The notes below the pieces were generated by a model. The model ran no database searches, was not told the origin of the DNA, and saw nothing but the letters and a program-made list of their open reading frames with translations. 64,000 bases of DNA. Origin: Epiperipatus broadwayi (taxonomy: Eukaryota; Onychophora; Udeonychophora; Euonychophora; Peripatidae). Shown piece after piece: positions 13,386 to 29,042 of the stretch. Each line of letters begins with the position of its first letter. The stretch's first letter is position 1. The stretch covers positions 191,001-255,000 of the forward strand of contig JAQFVV010006216.1 in NCBI GenBank assembly GCA_028023455.1, written 5' to 3'. Both the position numbers and the translations under genes were made by a program.

Positions 13386-14143
13386 CTTAAGCATAATACT
13401 CATTCATTATATAAGATTAATATACATATTAATGAAAGTGTGCAATTACACGTCAGAGTTGCATTTATTAAATGATTTAAGAAATTATTAATTACTTTCT
13501 TTAAATTGGAATAACACTTGTTTTTTAATCTATTACTAAATGTTTATTTAATATATACTGAGAAAAGATCAAGGTTACCTTTGTTAAAAGCAAATGTTCA
13601 TGTGGTTAAGGCTAATGATCTGTAAGCTTACAGTCTTGAATGGATGCTGGTCTTAGCAAGAGTCATTGATCTGAATGATGATGACAGGCTCCAAAATATT
13701 CTACACAAAATAATCCATCCTAAAAGTTAAGTAGATGGTTTTAACTTGATTGAGATAGGTTCTATCTGTTTGGAGTTCCATGGCCATTACACTTGATTGA
13801 ATAAACAGAAAAAACTCCATAAATAAAGTTCAGGCGGGTCCCACATCATCTGTCCATTTAGCTGGTCTAATGAAGCCACATAATTATATTTACTTCTGCA
13901 TTTCAATGGAGTACATTATGAATAAATTTTATTAATTAATAATTATGCTATCCCCTTTACTTTCCTGCTTCTTTCTTTTCAACCCACTCTTTTTGAATCA
14001 CCTCACTAAAATCACCAAAAAATATATAGTTATTTTCTTTAACACTCTTTCACCACCTCTTTCTTTTTGTCTATACTTCTCTTCATCTTCACATACAAAT
14101 ATGTTAGTAATTCTACACACATCACAATAACACATACAACAAA

Positions 14144-14180
<37 letters not shown>

Positions 14181-14440
14181 TCATGCCTTTAACTGATTAA
14201 CGTATTCCATTCATAATACTCTTTTGTATCAGGGTTTGAATGACTTTATAAATTTTCTCTCATCTATCTATTTAATTTGTAACAACACTCACAATTAACA
14301 TTCTTTCTAATTATTATTAACCTTTACTTACTTTAGAACCCATATTCAAACCAAGCTACTGTTACAATAATATATTGATTAAAATTTATCATAGAAAAAT
14401 TTGAATCATAAAAATTATAAGACATATATGTTTAAAATCT

Positions 14441-16150
14441 ATATAATATACTTTTATTTATAAATTTACAAACAAACATTAATTACTGACTTTAGTAAGA
14501 AGCCATGTTTGAATATAGTTCAGCACTATTGAGAAGAGATTGAGGGAGCATGAATTGTTATATAATTATGCAAAAAGTAAAAATAATGGTGATTTAATTT
14601 CTCCTTCTAAATTCTACTTAAAGATTGCTCAGTTGATAAAAAGAAGAAAGGGAATAATAACTCTAAACTGCAGTAAACAAAAACAATGGTAAATAATTCA
14701 GGACAGTATGTTATTTGAAAACTAGATTAATCTATGCAAAAATGCATGTTAAAACACAATGTGAATGTAATTAATAAAATTTGTAAATTAATTAAACTAG
14801 ATTAGAGGATAACTAGAAACAACTAAGAGAAATTGTATAAAAGGACTGAAGAATCTGTTCATATTATTTTACATTATTCTTTATTCAGCTTTATTCAAAA
14901 TAATCCTTAAGACTGAGAGTGCACTTGTAATACTACCATGGAAGAATTTCAGAGAAGAGAAGTTGGGGAAAGGTACTAGAATCCCCAGCATAAAAATAGG
15001 TGTCTTGACATTTACTGAAGAACCATCTAACATCATACAGTGCTAGACAGCCACTGGAGTATGTAGCCAGTCTTCAGTCCCAGTCCTCCAAAACTTTAGA
15101 AGCCATCCATGTGGAATTCATGCCCACATAATAATCTGAACTGTCAAGTAATATCTATCACAGGAGTCAGCCAGAATTCAAAACAATTAATGGAGATGAA
15201 AAATCCAATCGGTTGGTGATAAATATGATAAAAGAAAACAAGAAGTTTTATCTTTGAAGATGTAAAGTGCAAAATTCTAGGTAACTATGAATTGCCTTAT
15301 TCCCATTTATAAACTGATTGGGTTCGAATAAAATATTTTGTTGAACTTTGATAGCCATAGCAATATTTGAGTGTCTCCTAAAAGTAATTATATAGAAGGA
15401 ACTCTGACATTTGCATGCATATTTAATTTTTTCATAATGTCTTTTACTATTTTCAAAGCTTCCCATTGAGTAATAAATTTATATTTCAATGTGTGTGTGC
15501 ATATTTATATTCAAATATTTTAGTTATAGTATTTGTTGATTATTATATATTTTAACTAGAAGTTTGTTTAAATAAACATAATGTTATTTGTTACAATATT
15601 TTATTACCATGTTTTTGGCTATAATTGTTTTAAATAAATCATTTGTTTACTGATTATTGTTTGGTCTGTTCTCTTTGATAATTATGCCTCTAATAGATAT
15701 TCTATTGTTAAATGTAAGTATTAAGCAATACATTATAGTTGATCTTGCCTATATTTAAATAATAGAGCTAGGTAGGAATTGATGAAGCACTAAATTGTAT
15801 ACCTGTTGTCTAAGCATGCTAATTATAACTTACGATTAGCTGTTACCTAGGATTTACCTTGAAACAAATAAAAATGTTTTGGATAGCAGAGGGTTGAATT
15901 TATCAGCCAAGAAGTTCTACAGCCTAGAAATGTGGCCACAGGTTATACTCTATATAGCCTTAGCCTGCTTATAGGTGCTGTTGGTAGTATCCATCTTCTG
16001 TATTAGGCTACTCCACTTGAAGGGCCAGTTTGCTGCAATAGTGAAAGTGCAGCCAGAGTTGATCAAGATTTTTTTAAATAATCAGAGTGATACTCCATCA
16101 CCCTGTTCAATTGACTTTCCAAGGCTGGTGCTGAACTGTCATAAGTTACG
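14441..16150. other. Noncoding stretch
   Basis: No supportable gene. Patches at 14880-15170 and 15880-16150 are less AT-rich and carry short open frames (for example 15975-16187, 70 codons) with no recognisable similarity or domain. Confidence 0.5.
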
Positions 16151-16216
16151 AACAGTTATAAACATAATTAAAGTAGTGTTTTCCTGAAGGTTTGTGTTTA
16201 TGGTGTTCTAGCAGTA

Positions 16217-16566
16217 TCTTTATATTGGACTATTTCCATCATCTAATATGTGTGTTGAATGTTTGTAGAAAAGTTTAATTTTTATTTAAATATTCCAAAT
16301 GCATTCAACTGTTAGTAATATCACAGCAAACAGGTTAGTAGTAATATCACAGCAAACAACTTTTAATAATATCACATACTAACTTGTTTGCTGTGATATT
16401 ACTAACAGTTAGTGCATATACTAACCTGTTTGCTGTGATATTACTAAAAGTTGTTTGCTGTGATATTACTAACAGTTTAATGCATTTGGAATAATTAAAT
16501 AAAATTAAACTTTTTTAAAAACATTCAACACACATATTAGTTGATGAAAATAGTCCAATATAAAAA
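16217..16566. mobile_element. Foldback/MITE-like element, copy 1
   Basis: The ends are inverted repeats of roughly 70-80 bp starting TTTATATTGGACTATTT at the left and, reversed, at the right. The interior contains further nested inverted copies of a TTTGCTGTGATATTACTAA word (about 16315-16475). TA dinucleotides flank both ends (16215-16216, 16567-16568). Similarity with the copy at 33529 extends beyond one end (CCTTCAGGAAA, near 16190 on the minus strand), and a near-direct repeat ACAGTTATAA...TTAAAGTAG lies at about 16151-16175 and 16568-16586. The true element may therefore be about 16176-16567 with a long target duplication, rather than a simple TA-flanked MITE. It is noncoding. Confidence 0.65.
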
Positions 16567-16841
16567 TACAGTTATAATTAAAGTAGAATTAAAAGTTAAA
16601 AATAAAGTCTTGAAGAAATAATAAATTGCATCATTATAAATATGAAAGTGGTGCAGAGTATAGAAAGAGAAATGACCAAAGCAAACAAATTTTAAAATTT
16701 AAATGAAAAGAGAGTGTGTAAAGAGATCGATATTTAGGCAGATTAGAATAATGAGGACAAGAAAAGAACTGATGGGCTTGAGGGTGCTTGAATAATTCAG
16801 TGAATGAAAAAATATTTGAAAAAGTAAACAGAAATAGGTAA

Positions 16842-16988
<147 letters not shown>

Positions 16989-16999
16989 TGTAAAAACTA

Positions 17000-19105
17000 T
17001 AAGACAGTGGAGGTTGGACAATATGATAGCCCAACAAGAAGATAAGGAAAGACATGATAATGATAGAAGAAGTGTGGAAAAACCAGTAAAGTAAATAGAA
17101 GGGTTAGAATCTGAACAGAAAAGCACAAGAACATGAGTACATATAGTAGAGTTAATGCAGTGAATCAGTTGCTAAAAATAAGGATGTTTTGGGGATATAT
17201 AAAGTAAGCTTCAAATGAACACCTTGATATTTGTGAACATTATTAAAGAGAAGTATCCAGACTCGCTATAGCCCACAGTCATATACAGGTTGATGCTCAA
17301 TTCTGGTGGGACTCATAATCTCAAAAACAGCAACATTCAGAGAATACAAACAGGCATTACTGGAAAACTACTGGGAGGATCAATATCAAAAAATATTAAG
17401 CACCAGGTGGCACAAAGCAAATGGCAGCCTAGGAAACTATTCTTCACATTTTTCTGATTACAAGTGGTGAAATTAAGATTGGTCATGGGATAACCTTTAT
17501 CTGAGTGGCAAATTATATGAATAGTTAGACATAATGTTTTTTAAGTATATAGAGCAAATGATAATTGGAATAAAACAGGAAATGGTGGAGCAGATGACCA
17601 AAATATTAGGGCACTGGACAGCAGTAGGAAAATTAGGAAGAATGGGGACAGGGAATATAATTTTTTCAGTAATAATCAAATGGAAAAGCAGCATAAAATA
17701 TTATGCTTCAAAAGAAGCCAGGATAAGAAAGGTAGCAAAGGAAAGATTGAGGTGAAGGACAAAACACAAATGGGAAGATACAATAGGGTATACAATCATA
17801 TGCAAATAATAAACCTGATGTATAGCTGGAAAAAGAGGAAGCCAATAATGGCACTTCAACACTGTCTAATAATGGAAATAGTAATAGAAAGGATGATAAT
17901 CAGGTATCAGCAATGTCCTAAAAAATGTTTGATAGAATGAGTCATGTTAATCCTAAAGTCATAATTTTGCCATTACAAATGTTATATGTTATAAAGGCTA
18001 ATACTAAATGGGCAAAACTGGAATCAAAGCAGGTAAGGGTGAACATGCACATAGCATAGAAATAATATAACCATGTACTGATTTTATCTTGGAGGGTCTA
18101 ATCCACAAAATTATACTGAAATCAGACTTTATGCATAAGACTCTCTGTGCACCAGATTATAAATAATCAGGTAAACTGAACAATAAAGGAGTTATGTTTG
18201 CAGCAGACCAAGTGTATAGATCTATGGAGAAGTACTGCACAGAGATAAAAATGGAGATAGGGGAAAAGATAAAAGAATCAAGGATTATACCTAATGATCA
18301 AAAGGAACAACTGAAGCAAGTGCTAAATAAATGAGAGCATTTTATCTGATGTTCCTGGAGTAATTCAAGTGCATAAGCATAGAATAAAACTCATGATGGA
18401 TCAACCATACCAGGCCCAGACATATCCTATCCTTTATCTATATAGGGGTGAGGTGGAAGAACAAATGGAGAAAATGCTTAAATAGAGACTCATCTCTAAA
18501 AACCCATCCTTTTTTAACAATCCTATTGTAACCATTAAAAAAAGACAGGTCCATTCAGATTTGTATAGACACTCAACAATTAAATAAGATAACTATTCCA
18601 GATACAAATACCCCTCTGCCTATAAATGAGTTACTGGCAATATTATGTAATAAGAAAATATTTTTGACAGTTGATTTGACTGCCAGTTATTGGCAGATCA
18701 AGCTTCATCATAACTATTGGAAATATACTACATTTCAGTATGATGGGTATGCATATAACATTAATAGTATCCCCTTTGGTTTAAAAAATAGCAAGACAGA
18801 AATAATACAATGTCTAGATCCGGTGTTATCAGACAGTATCAAAAATTTAGTAGTAATGTACATAGAAGACATTGTATTGGAATCAGAATGTATAAAAGAT
18901 CATTTCACACACTCAGCTGTTGCAAAAATCCAGATAAAAGGCAATCAAAATAAATTTAAGTAAAAACAACTTAATCATCACCAAACTAATGTTTTAGACC
19001 ACATGATCAGAGAAAATGGAATACAACTAGATCATGAGAAAATTCAGGCAATCCACAAGTTTCCTAAGCCTAGAAATAAAAAACATGTAAAGTCCTGTAT
19101 TACTC
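17000..19105 (+). pseudogene. Ty3/gypsy LTR-retrotransposon gag-pol remnant
   Basis: This is a heavily broken pol gene of a Ty3/gypsy-type element. At 18340-18480 the frame reads a linker typical just before gypsy RT (DVPGVIQVHKHRIKL, then EVEEQMEKMLK). At 18500-18560 SFFNNPIVTIKKK matches the RT finger region. At 18664-18960 it is open and carries LTVDLTASYWQIKL, FQYDGYAY, PFGLKNS and MYIEDIV at the catalytic box (Tyr-x-Asp-Asp expected; Glu replaces the first Asp). After it, HMIRENGIQLDHEKI...FPKPRNKKHVKS marks the connection to RNase H, where the element stops at the junction with RTE copy D. The Lys/Gln-rich region 17000-18000 probably derives from gag and protease but is too decayed to assign. 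No LTRs were seen. Confidence 0.8.
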
Positions 19106-20475
19106 TTCTGTTAAATGGTCAAGTCTCAAATCCATAAGTAAAAACAGATAAAATACATTTATTAAACAGTCAAAATAAGAGTCAATTCTATGATTAATTT
19201 CATCCATTATGTTTCCATCTGTAGTCATAATCTGACCAAGATATTTATAGTTGTTGAATTTTTCTAATTTATTATTATCAATCTTTATTATTTTTTTTTG
19301 AGAAAATCCATTAAATTTTACTTTAATCTTTTTAAAATTTACCTCTAGTTTTATTTTATTAGATTTCATCTGATAACTCTTGCAACATTGCCTAATGCTC
19401 TGAAGCATTATTTTCAAAAACAATTACATAATCAGTAAAATCTAGATGACTTAAATAATCTCCATTTACTTTTGCATCTTTATCTTTCTCATTTTAATCC
19501 ATGAAATACTTCTTGCAAACTACTGTAAAACGTTTTGGATATATGAAGTCATTTCTGTCATACACATTTCTCAGTGTTATTCTTTTTAGAATTATTATGT
19601 ATTTAATCATTGCTGTTACATTTTTATAATTTTTTTTTCAAAATATCTTGATGATCTAATGCATTAATCACTAAAATAAATGTTTATACAATCAAATGCC
19701 TTTTCATAATCTACTAATACAAAGCATAATGACAACTCATATCCACTAGTTTTTCCAAAAATTCTCTCAATACATGAATATGATTCACTGTACTAAAACA
19801 ATTTTTAAATCCAGCATGTTCTTTTGGTTGATTAAAATCTAATGTTTGCTATAGATGAAGTATAACTTGGTAAAAAGGTTGTATAGAACTGATAAAAGGG
19901 TAATATGTTTGTTATTTCTAATATCTTCTTTATCACTTTTTTAAATATTAATACTGCATTATCCAATCATCCAGTACATCTTTATCATTTAAACATTTGG
20001 TATATAAGTTTTCCAAAAAATGATTTACTTCTTCACCTTTGTCTTTTAAGATATCAGCTATAATTCTGTAATTACCTGGAGGCTTTCCCTTCTTCATAAA
20101 TTTAATTGCATGTCTCATTTTTTTATTTAAAATCTTAAAAAATTCAGAAGATATAGCAATTGTAGGAAATACTTTTCCTTGTTCTTTATTGCTATATAAT
20201 GCTTGACAGAACTCTTCTATACATATCATGATGTCATTTCTATTTTTTGTAATAGGTATATTTTTATCTTATTGCAGAAATAAGTTCCATACTAATATCA
20301 AGATGTTGTTTTACACTTTTGAGACTTTTATTCTCTTCTATAGCTTCCATTTGTTATATCATTATTATTTTTTTCACGCTATTTTACAAAATTCTAGATA
20401 TTCATTCCTTCTTAATACATCATCACTTTTATATATTTTGATACTTCTTTTCATCATAAATTGTCTGATCCTATA
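19106..20475 (-). pseudogene. RTE-type LINE remnant, copy D
   Basis: A reverse-oriented, truncated relative of RTE copies A-C. Reading the minus strand, 20470-19950 gives a central linker (LYSNKEQ, HAIKFMKKGK, KCLNDKDVLDDW) and 19900-19440 gives decayed RT motifs (GFKNCF, DYEKAF, LDFTD). The stretch 19423-19100 gives KYLGQIMTTDGNIMDEINHR, then SETWTL-like residues where it ends at the gypsy junction. The endonuclease and the last ~470 bp of the element are missing. There are many stops and indels; it is the most diverged RTE copy apart from E. Confidence 0.85.
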
Positions 20476-20739
20476 TCTTATTCAATATTGATGAATAATT
20501 GCTGATAAAATAGTATACATTAAATGTTATGTAAATGTTTGGATATATTTAATTAAAATTATGTGATTATAACATTATCATTATAAAATAAAATGATCAT
20601 ATAAATATTTATTAACATTAAAAGCAGCCTATATTATTTAGTGCAGTGGAGAGTAGTTAAGACTGGAGTTCAAGAACTATAAATTACCCAGCTCTATCAT
20701 TTATGTTGCTTAAACTTCATATGAGCTCTCAGCCATTCA

Positions 20740-22192
<1,453 letters not shown>

Positions 22193-22200
22193 TATGATCA

Positions 22201-22536
22201 CACAGAGGCTAACCTCTCCATACAGTTGCACCACCAGTGCAAGCTAGAGTAATCAATGGATGCAAGAAGGTTTATATATAAAATCCCTATCTAGTGCCTA
22301 CTCATCCAACATCACCAGACTAGTTTCCAGCTTGTGGCTTTCATCAGTGAGTAGCTTTGTATCTGGGAATACTGCACTTAGATCTTAGGATATTGAATGA
22401 GTAGGTGCTAGATATGAATTTTTTGCACAAATCTTTTTGCATCAATTGATTATTCTAGCTTGCACTGATTGCACTATTATATGGAGACTTTAGCCTCTGT
22501 GTAAACAGCTTGTGTAAGCATAATGTGAAATAAAAC
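22201..22536 (-). mobile_element. Hammerhead (retrozyme-like) repeat, copy R1
   Basis: A diverged relative of the 28-30 kb family, again in two inverted arms. The left arm (about 22201-22390) carries the hammerhead on the minus strand. The right arm (about 22391-22536) is plus-oriented and starts at ATATTGAATGAGTAGG, within about 6 nt of where the ribozyme cleavage point falls in the unit. A possible 8-bp flanking duplication TATGATCA (22193-22200, 22537-22544) is tentative because similar letters occur inside the family consensus. It is noncoding. Confidence 0.7.
22312..22353 (-). ncRNA. Hammerhead ribozyme-like motif (R1)
   Basis: On the minus strand: CTGATGA, then A, stem II AGC-CACAA-GCT, G, GAA, a two-pair palindromic stem III ACTAGT, and cleavage base C. 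Stem II differs from the 28-29 kb copies by G-to-A and C-to-T on opposite sides (GGC/GCC versus AGC/GCT), a compensatory change. Stem I is weak (three pairs next to the core), so this copy is probably no longer efficient. Confidence 0.65.
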
Positions 22537-22544
22537 TATGATCA

Positions 22545-25491
22545 TGAAATATAACAAAAAATGTGCAAATGCATTTAATAAATAGGCAACCCGCTAACAT
22601 TAAAATACATGATTTGTGGGATTTGAATTGATGACGTTTGCTTCAGCTTTGTTTTTGTTTTTTTAATTTAATGGCAGTTGAGGCAGGTTTAAGAAATTAA
22701 CCAAAAGTACTTCTGCGGATTTAAGGATTATTTATAATAGTTTGTTACCATTAAATTTATTATTTTTATTATAATTACAATTTTGTTTTAATAATTTTCA
22801 ATAATTCAGCCATTGAGTTTACCATTAAAACTTACAAATTATTGTATAAAGTAAAAATTCAACCAGTCATTTCAAGATCAGTTATTTCTGAGTCAATAAC
22901 ATTTATGTTTAGCTGTCTATAAATAATGGACCAACTCCCACATCATAACAGTATTTTTACAATGGATAATTACTACCCAATTACATATTAAATTATAAAT
23001 AACTTGTGTAACACCGTTTTTACATTTTAAATTACATTGCATTATGTCAAGTTCACTTAAGGCAGAGTGATAAGCAAAAGTAACATAAAGAAATTAATCT
23101 AAATTAATATAGTATGTAAATTGCATACAAAATATGCATACAGCTAGCAAGCTGTAATTTATAAACAAATGACACTATTAACTAATACATTTAAATTAGC
23201 CAATCAAAGAATTTCCAGACCAAACTTTCATATTATTGCATAATGTAATTATTCAACAAATGACTTTCAATACAATTTTTTCTGATCCTAAACACTCATC
23301 TTTAACTGTATATGACTAATTGCCAAATTTCCACATAATAATGAAACCCCTCAATTTTATAATCCAATGGGAGACTGGTACAATTTCAAAGAGTCAATAA
23401 ATCTTGACACAGTCTTTAAATATTAATCTTATTATATTATGACAATTCACTCCATTAGGAAATCATGTTTTAAAATCTAATCAATATTTTGTTTGGTATT
23501 AGTAAATTTAATGAATTTCTGCTATGATGTGAATGTTTAAAAATTGTCATAGCTAGATAAAGTAAAATGTTATAGGCTCAGAAATAATTATCTTGGGGAA
23601 CAATTTGTTGAATCATTATACAATAATTTAGAAAACTCATTGATTAGTTTGTTTAAAGTTATTAAAATAGTTATATATATATATACTTAAAACTTTTATA
23701 TCATCTACATCCTTGAAACATATTAATAAAGTCATCTAAAAAAGATAAATTACACGCTATAATTAATGTATTTTTCTAAAGTGGGTGGTATCATTGATAT
23801 GAATGCAAAAATTATGCCATTTGTAAATCAAATTACTTCTTTATGAGATTATTAAAATTATTAGAATTTACATCTTAATTACTAAATTGTAAGCTGGTTT
23901 AATTATTACTTTAGGACATTTATTGTTAATATAAAGTTTCATTTCCTAAAATATTAATGATTGTTTTATTATCTATACAATAATGTGGCAATTGAGTAAA
24001 AGTGAACATTTTTGTTTAATAATAAATTAGCATTAATACAGAGTTCTTTATTTTTAAATTATTAAAAGTATTTTAGTGCACCTCACTTTGAATCATTATT
24101 ATAATAAGTATAACCTAAGTTTGATTCTTTATTGATTTTATAAGTATATATAATATAGAAATGAAATGGGAAATTATATCCCTTTGTGTTTTTTTATTTT
24201 ATTTAATTTATTCCTTTATTTGTATGAAAAACATGCAATATCATTTTCATTCATTTACTGATTATCAATATAGTTGAAAGTTTACATACATATGTATTCC
24301 CATTAACAATACACTTATTTAGAGTTTGCAAATAATTTTATCAAAAGAATGAGTGAAAGGTTTAATTTTATGTGGTATTCAGTATTCTTTACAGCATCAC
24401 AGTATTAACTAAATAAAACTAAAACTAGAAAGTAACAACAACAAAAAATTAAACAAATGCTTTTATTCCTATAAATGCACTAAAAACTAAAATATATATT
24501 TTCCTCCATTTTCACAATATTTTTGATATCATGCAATCAAAAATAAAAATTGAACTTTTTATTTAAAATTTGTAATTTAATATTTCTTATCCTATGCTTT
24601 GAAAGCTGGAGAAAAATTACTTTTTTTACATTTTATTGCATTTATGTAAATAATGTATTTCTTTATTTTTTATCACTTTTTATCATTGTTTAACATTTGA
24701 CAAAATATAATTAATAAGATATAATAGTAATATTTTAAATACAGATATACTACAATTTATTTAAAAATTATTAGTAAATGATGTTAGTAATATAATTAAT
24801 GTCGTTGTGTTTAACTTAATTTTTGATAAGTTTGAGGATTAAATATAGTTAATAAAAATATATTCTGTATATTATAAGTGAAAAAAAAAAACTAAAAAGA
24901 ACTCTAGTTGTCAAAATGAAAATTTGTCATTAAAAAAATAATGATGAATTCAAAGTGCATAGAAGTTTGATATATTTTCTACTTATGAGAAAACTACATT
25001 ATATTTGCTATTGTATCATTATTTTATATTCAGTGCATTGGCATTTTTCTTATCAATATTTAGATTAATCTGAGAACTTTGTATCTAAGAATATATTAGT
25101 TATAGGCAATTTTCTGGGAAAAAATACTTCTAAATCTCTTTTATGGTGTCAAAAACTTTTTATATTTATTCAGATCAAACTCAAATCTCGAATTATGTAC
25201 ATGATAATTGGATGCATTCATAGGTAACCAGTAACAAATTTCCAGTTTTTTAAATTAGTTTATACTAAAATTTCAAAGAAACAAAAAGTTGTTTATTTTT
25301 ATATATTTATTCAAAGTAAATTAAATTCAATTAAAATAATTTTGTAAGAACGATCATTTTTGTTTATATTAACTGAAAAAATAATAAATTGAAAAAAAAT
25401 ATCAAGACTCTTTAAATCATGATAGATTAGTTGATGCCTCATTAAATGTTTTTCCCCTATGGAAATCCTTTTTTGATATATATTCATGTAT
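22545..25491. other. AT-rich noncoding stretch
   Basis: About 2.9 kb of very AT-rich DNA with no gene, RNA or element I can support. A short (TA)n lies near 23672. Confidence 0.6.
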
Positions 25492-26370
25492 TTGGTCATA
25501 TGTTTATGATAAAATCCTCGACAAGGTGTTAAAAGCAGATAAAAAACAATTCCTAGAATGTCTGAAAGTAATGTGGTGAAAATTACACTCATAAATATTA
25601 TTCATTGAGTGAATAATATCTAGTCTAATGAATGACTAATAAAAAATATTAATATACTTCAATTAAGAGGTTTGTGTCAAAGTTGTGAGGGATTAAGTTG
25701 ACACTTATCAATCAAACTGTAGTAATTGTCTATCTATATATACATAGTAATGATAAGGATATGTGTAAGAGATTTCTAGCTAGGGCAACTGATAAATTCT
25801 AATTCAGTGTGAAAGTTAATCTTGATGATCACACTTCTTTTTCACATGACATTGGTCATATGTTTATGATTACACCACTCCACAATATGTTAAAAGTGGA
25901 CAGAAACCAATCTCTACCTTGTGTGAGAGTGGTGTAGTGAAAATTACACTACAGAAATATTCATTAACAGGATAATCTCTAGTCTACTGAATGAGTAATA
26001 AAGATTAATATACTTCCATTAAGTGGCTTGTGTTAATGTTGTGAGGGCAGTAAGTTTTACACTTATCAATTTAACTATTGTAATTGGCTGTCTATATATA
26101 CTGAACAATGTTAAAGATATGTGTAAGAGATAGCTAAGTGATAAGTGTTGTTTCAGCGTAAAAGTCCATCTTGATGATCATATATCTTTGTTCACATATT
26201 GGTTATGTATTTATGATTACATCTCTTCACGAGATGTTAAAAGTGAATAAAAACAAATCTCTACCTTATGTGAAAGTGGTGTAGTGGAAATTACACTACA
26301 GAAATATTATTCATTAAGTGGATAATTTCTAGTTTAATGAATGACTAATACAGTGATAGAATTTTAAATG
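25492..26370 (+). repeat. Diverged ~350-bp tandem repeat, about 2.5 units
   Basis: Units begin at TTGGTCATATG (25492), TTGGTCATATG (25852) and TTGGTTATG (26199), giving periods of 360 and 347 bp; the third unit is partial. Shared landmarks in each unit are TGTTAAAAG, then AGTGGTGTAGTG(A/G)AAATTACACTAC (a small palindrome in units 2 and 3), then TATATACTG/TACATAG, then TAAGAGAT. The 93-codon minus frame at 25311-25592 overlaps the repeat and has no recognisable domain. Confidence 0.8.
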
Positions 26371-28001
<1,631 letters not shown>

Positions 28002-28014
28002 TAATGTGTAGTAT
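28002..28014. repeat. 13-bp target site duplication, left
   Basis: TAATGTGTAGTAT is identical to 29673-29685. It brackets the entire inverted hammerhead-element concatemer, showing that the whole 1.66 kb went in as one event. Confidence 0.85.
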
Positions 28015-28191
28015 TAAACCACTAAACATCACATGATCACTATCTCATACTAGCACAATAATTGTTATTAAACAATTCAAAACAAAACAACACTCTCCAT
28101 ATAGTAGTGCCATCTTGTGCTAACAAGAGCAATCAATGGATGCCAGAAGGCTTGTGCATAAAATCCCTATCTAATGCCTACTCATCCAATA

Positions 28192-28233
28192 TCCCCAGAC
28201 TAGTTTCTGGCTTGTGGCCTTCATCAGTGAGGA
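28192..28233 (-). ncRNA. Hammerhead ribozyme motif, R2 left arm
   Basis: Same 42-nt motif as the plus copies, on the minus strand: stem I TCCTCA with TGGGGA, core CTGATGA, stem II GGC-CACAA-GCC, core GAA, stem III ACTAGT and cleavage base C (28198). Predicted cut lies between 28198 and 28197. Confidence 0.75.
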
Positions 28234-29042
28234 GCCTTGGATCTGAGAGCACTGCACCTAGATCTTAGGATCTAATGCAACCCTCCAGCACCCACCTTTT
28301 AACTCTATTTAACTACAAAACTATGAGAATGAAATTGAAAACACTATTAATATTTTCAATCCAAGCTCAATAGCTTATATAGTCATATGGTCTGAACTCA
28401 ATTCAGCACCCATACATTTTGTCTTTGCTCTTTAACAACCTTAGCCACCATTATCCTATTAGGCAGGATTGGTGTTAAACCACTAAACATCACATGATCA
28501 CTATCTCATACTACACAATAATTGTTATTAAACAATTCAAAACAAAACAACACTCTCCATATAGTAGTGCCATCTTGTGCTAACAAGAGCAATCAATGGA
28601 TGCCAGAAGGCTTGGGGATATTGGATGAGTAGGCATTAGATAGGGATTTTATGCACAAGCCTTCTGGCATCCATTGATTGCTCTTGTTAGCACAAGATGG
28701 CACTACTATATGGAGAGTGTTGTTTTGTTTTGAATTGTTTAATAACAATTATTGTGCTAGTATGAGATAGTGATCATGTGATGTTTAGTGGTTTAACACC
28801 AATCCTGCCTAATAGGATAATGGTGGCTAAGGTTGTTAAAGAGCCAAAGACACCAAAATGTATGGGTGCTGAATTGAGTTCAGACCCATATGACTATATA
28901 AGCTATTGAGCTTGGATTGAAAATATTAATAGTGTTTTCAATTTCATTCTCATAGTTTTGTAGATAAATAGAGTTAAAAGGTGGGTGCTGGAGGGTTGCA
29001 TTAGATCCTAAGATCTAGGTGCAGTGCTCTCAGATCCAAGGC

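Larger units (their letters stand above)
9465..14440 (+). repeat. Segmental direct duplication, copy 2 (interrupted)
   Basis: This is the second head-to-tail copy of the segment at 6480-9464, split by a hairpin element and a full-length RTE insertion. The outer parts are 9465-9720 and about 13200-14440. It ends with the same GAATCATAA...ACATATATGTTTAAA block as copy 1. A small internal duplication of a TCTTAAGCATAATACTCATT block, separated by (TA)n, lies at about 13327-13410. (TA)n tracts also lie at 13362-13385 and 14146-14177. Confidence 0.7.

Noticed and set aside
15020-15060. Possible hammerhead core (CTGAAGA near 15019)
   Set aside because: No GAAA partner or stem II at a suitable distance.
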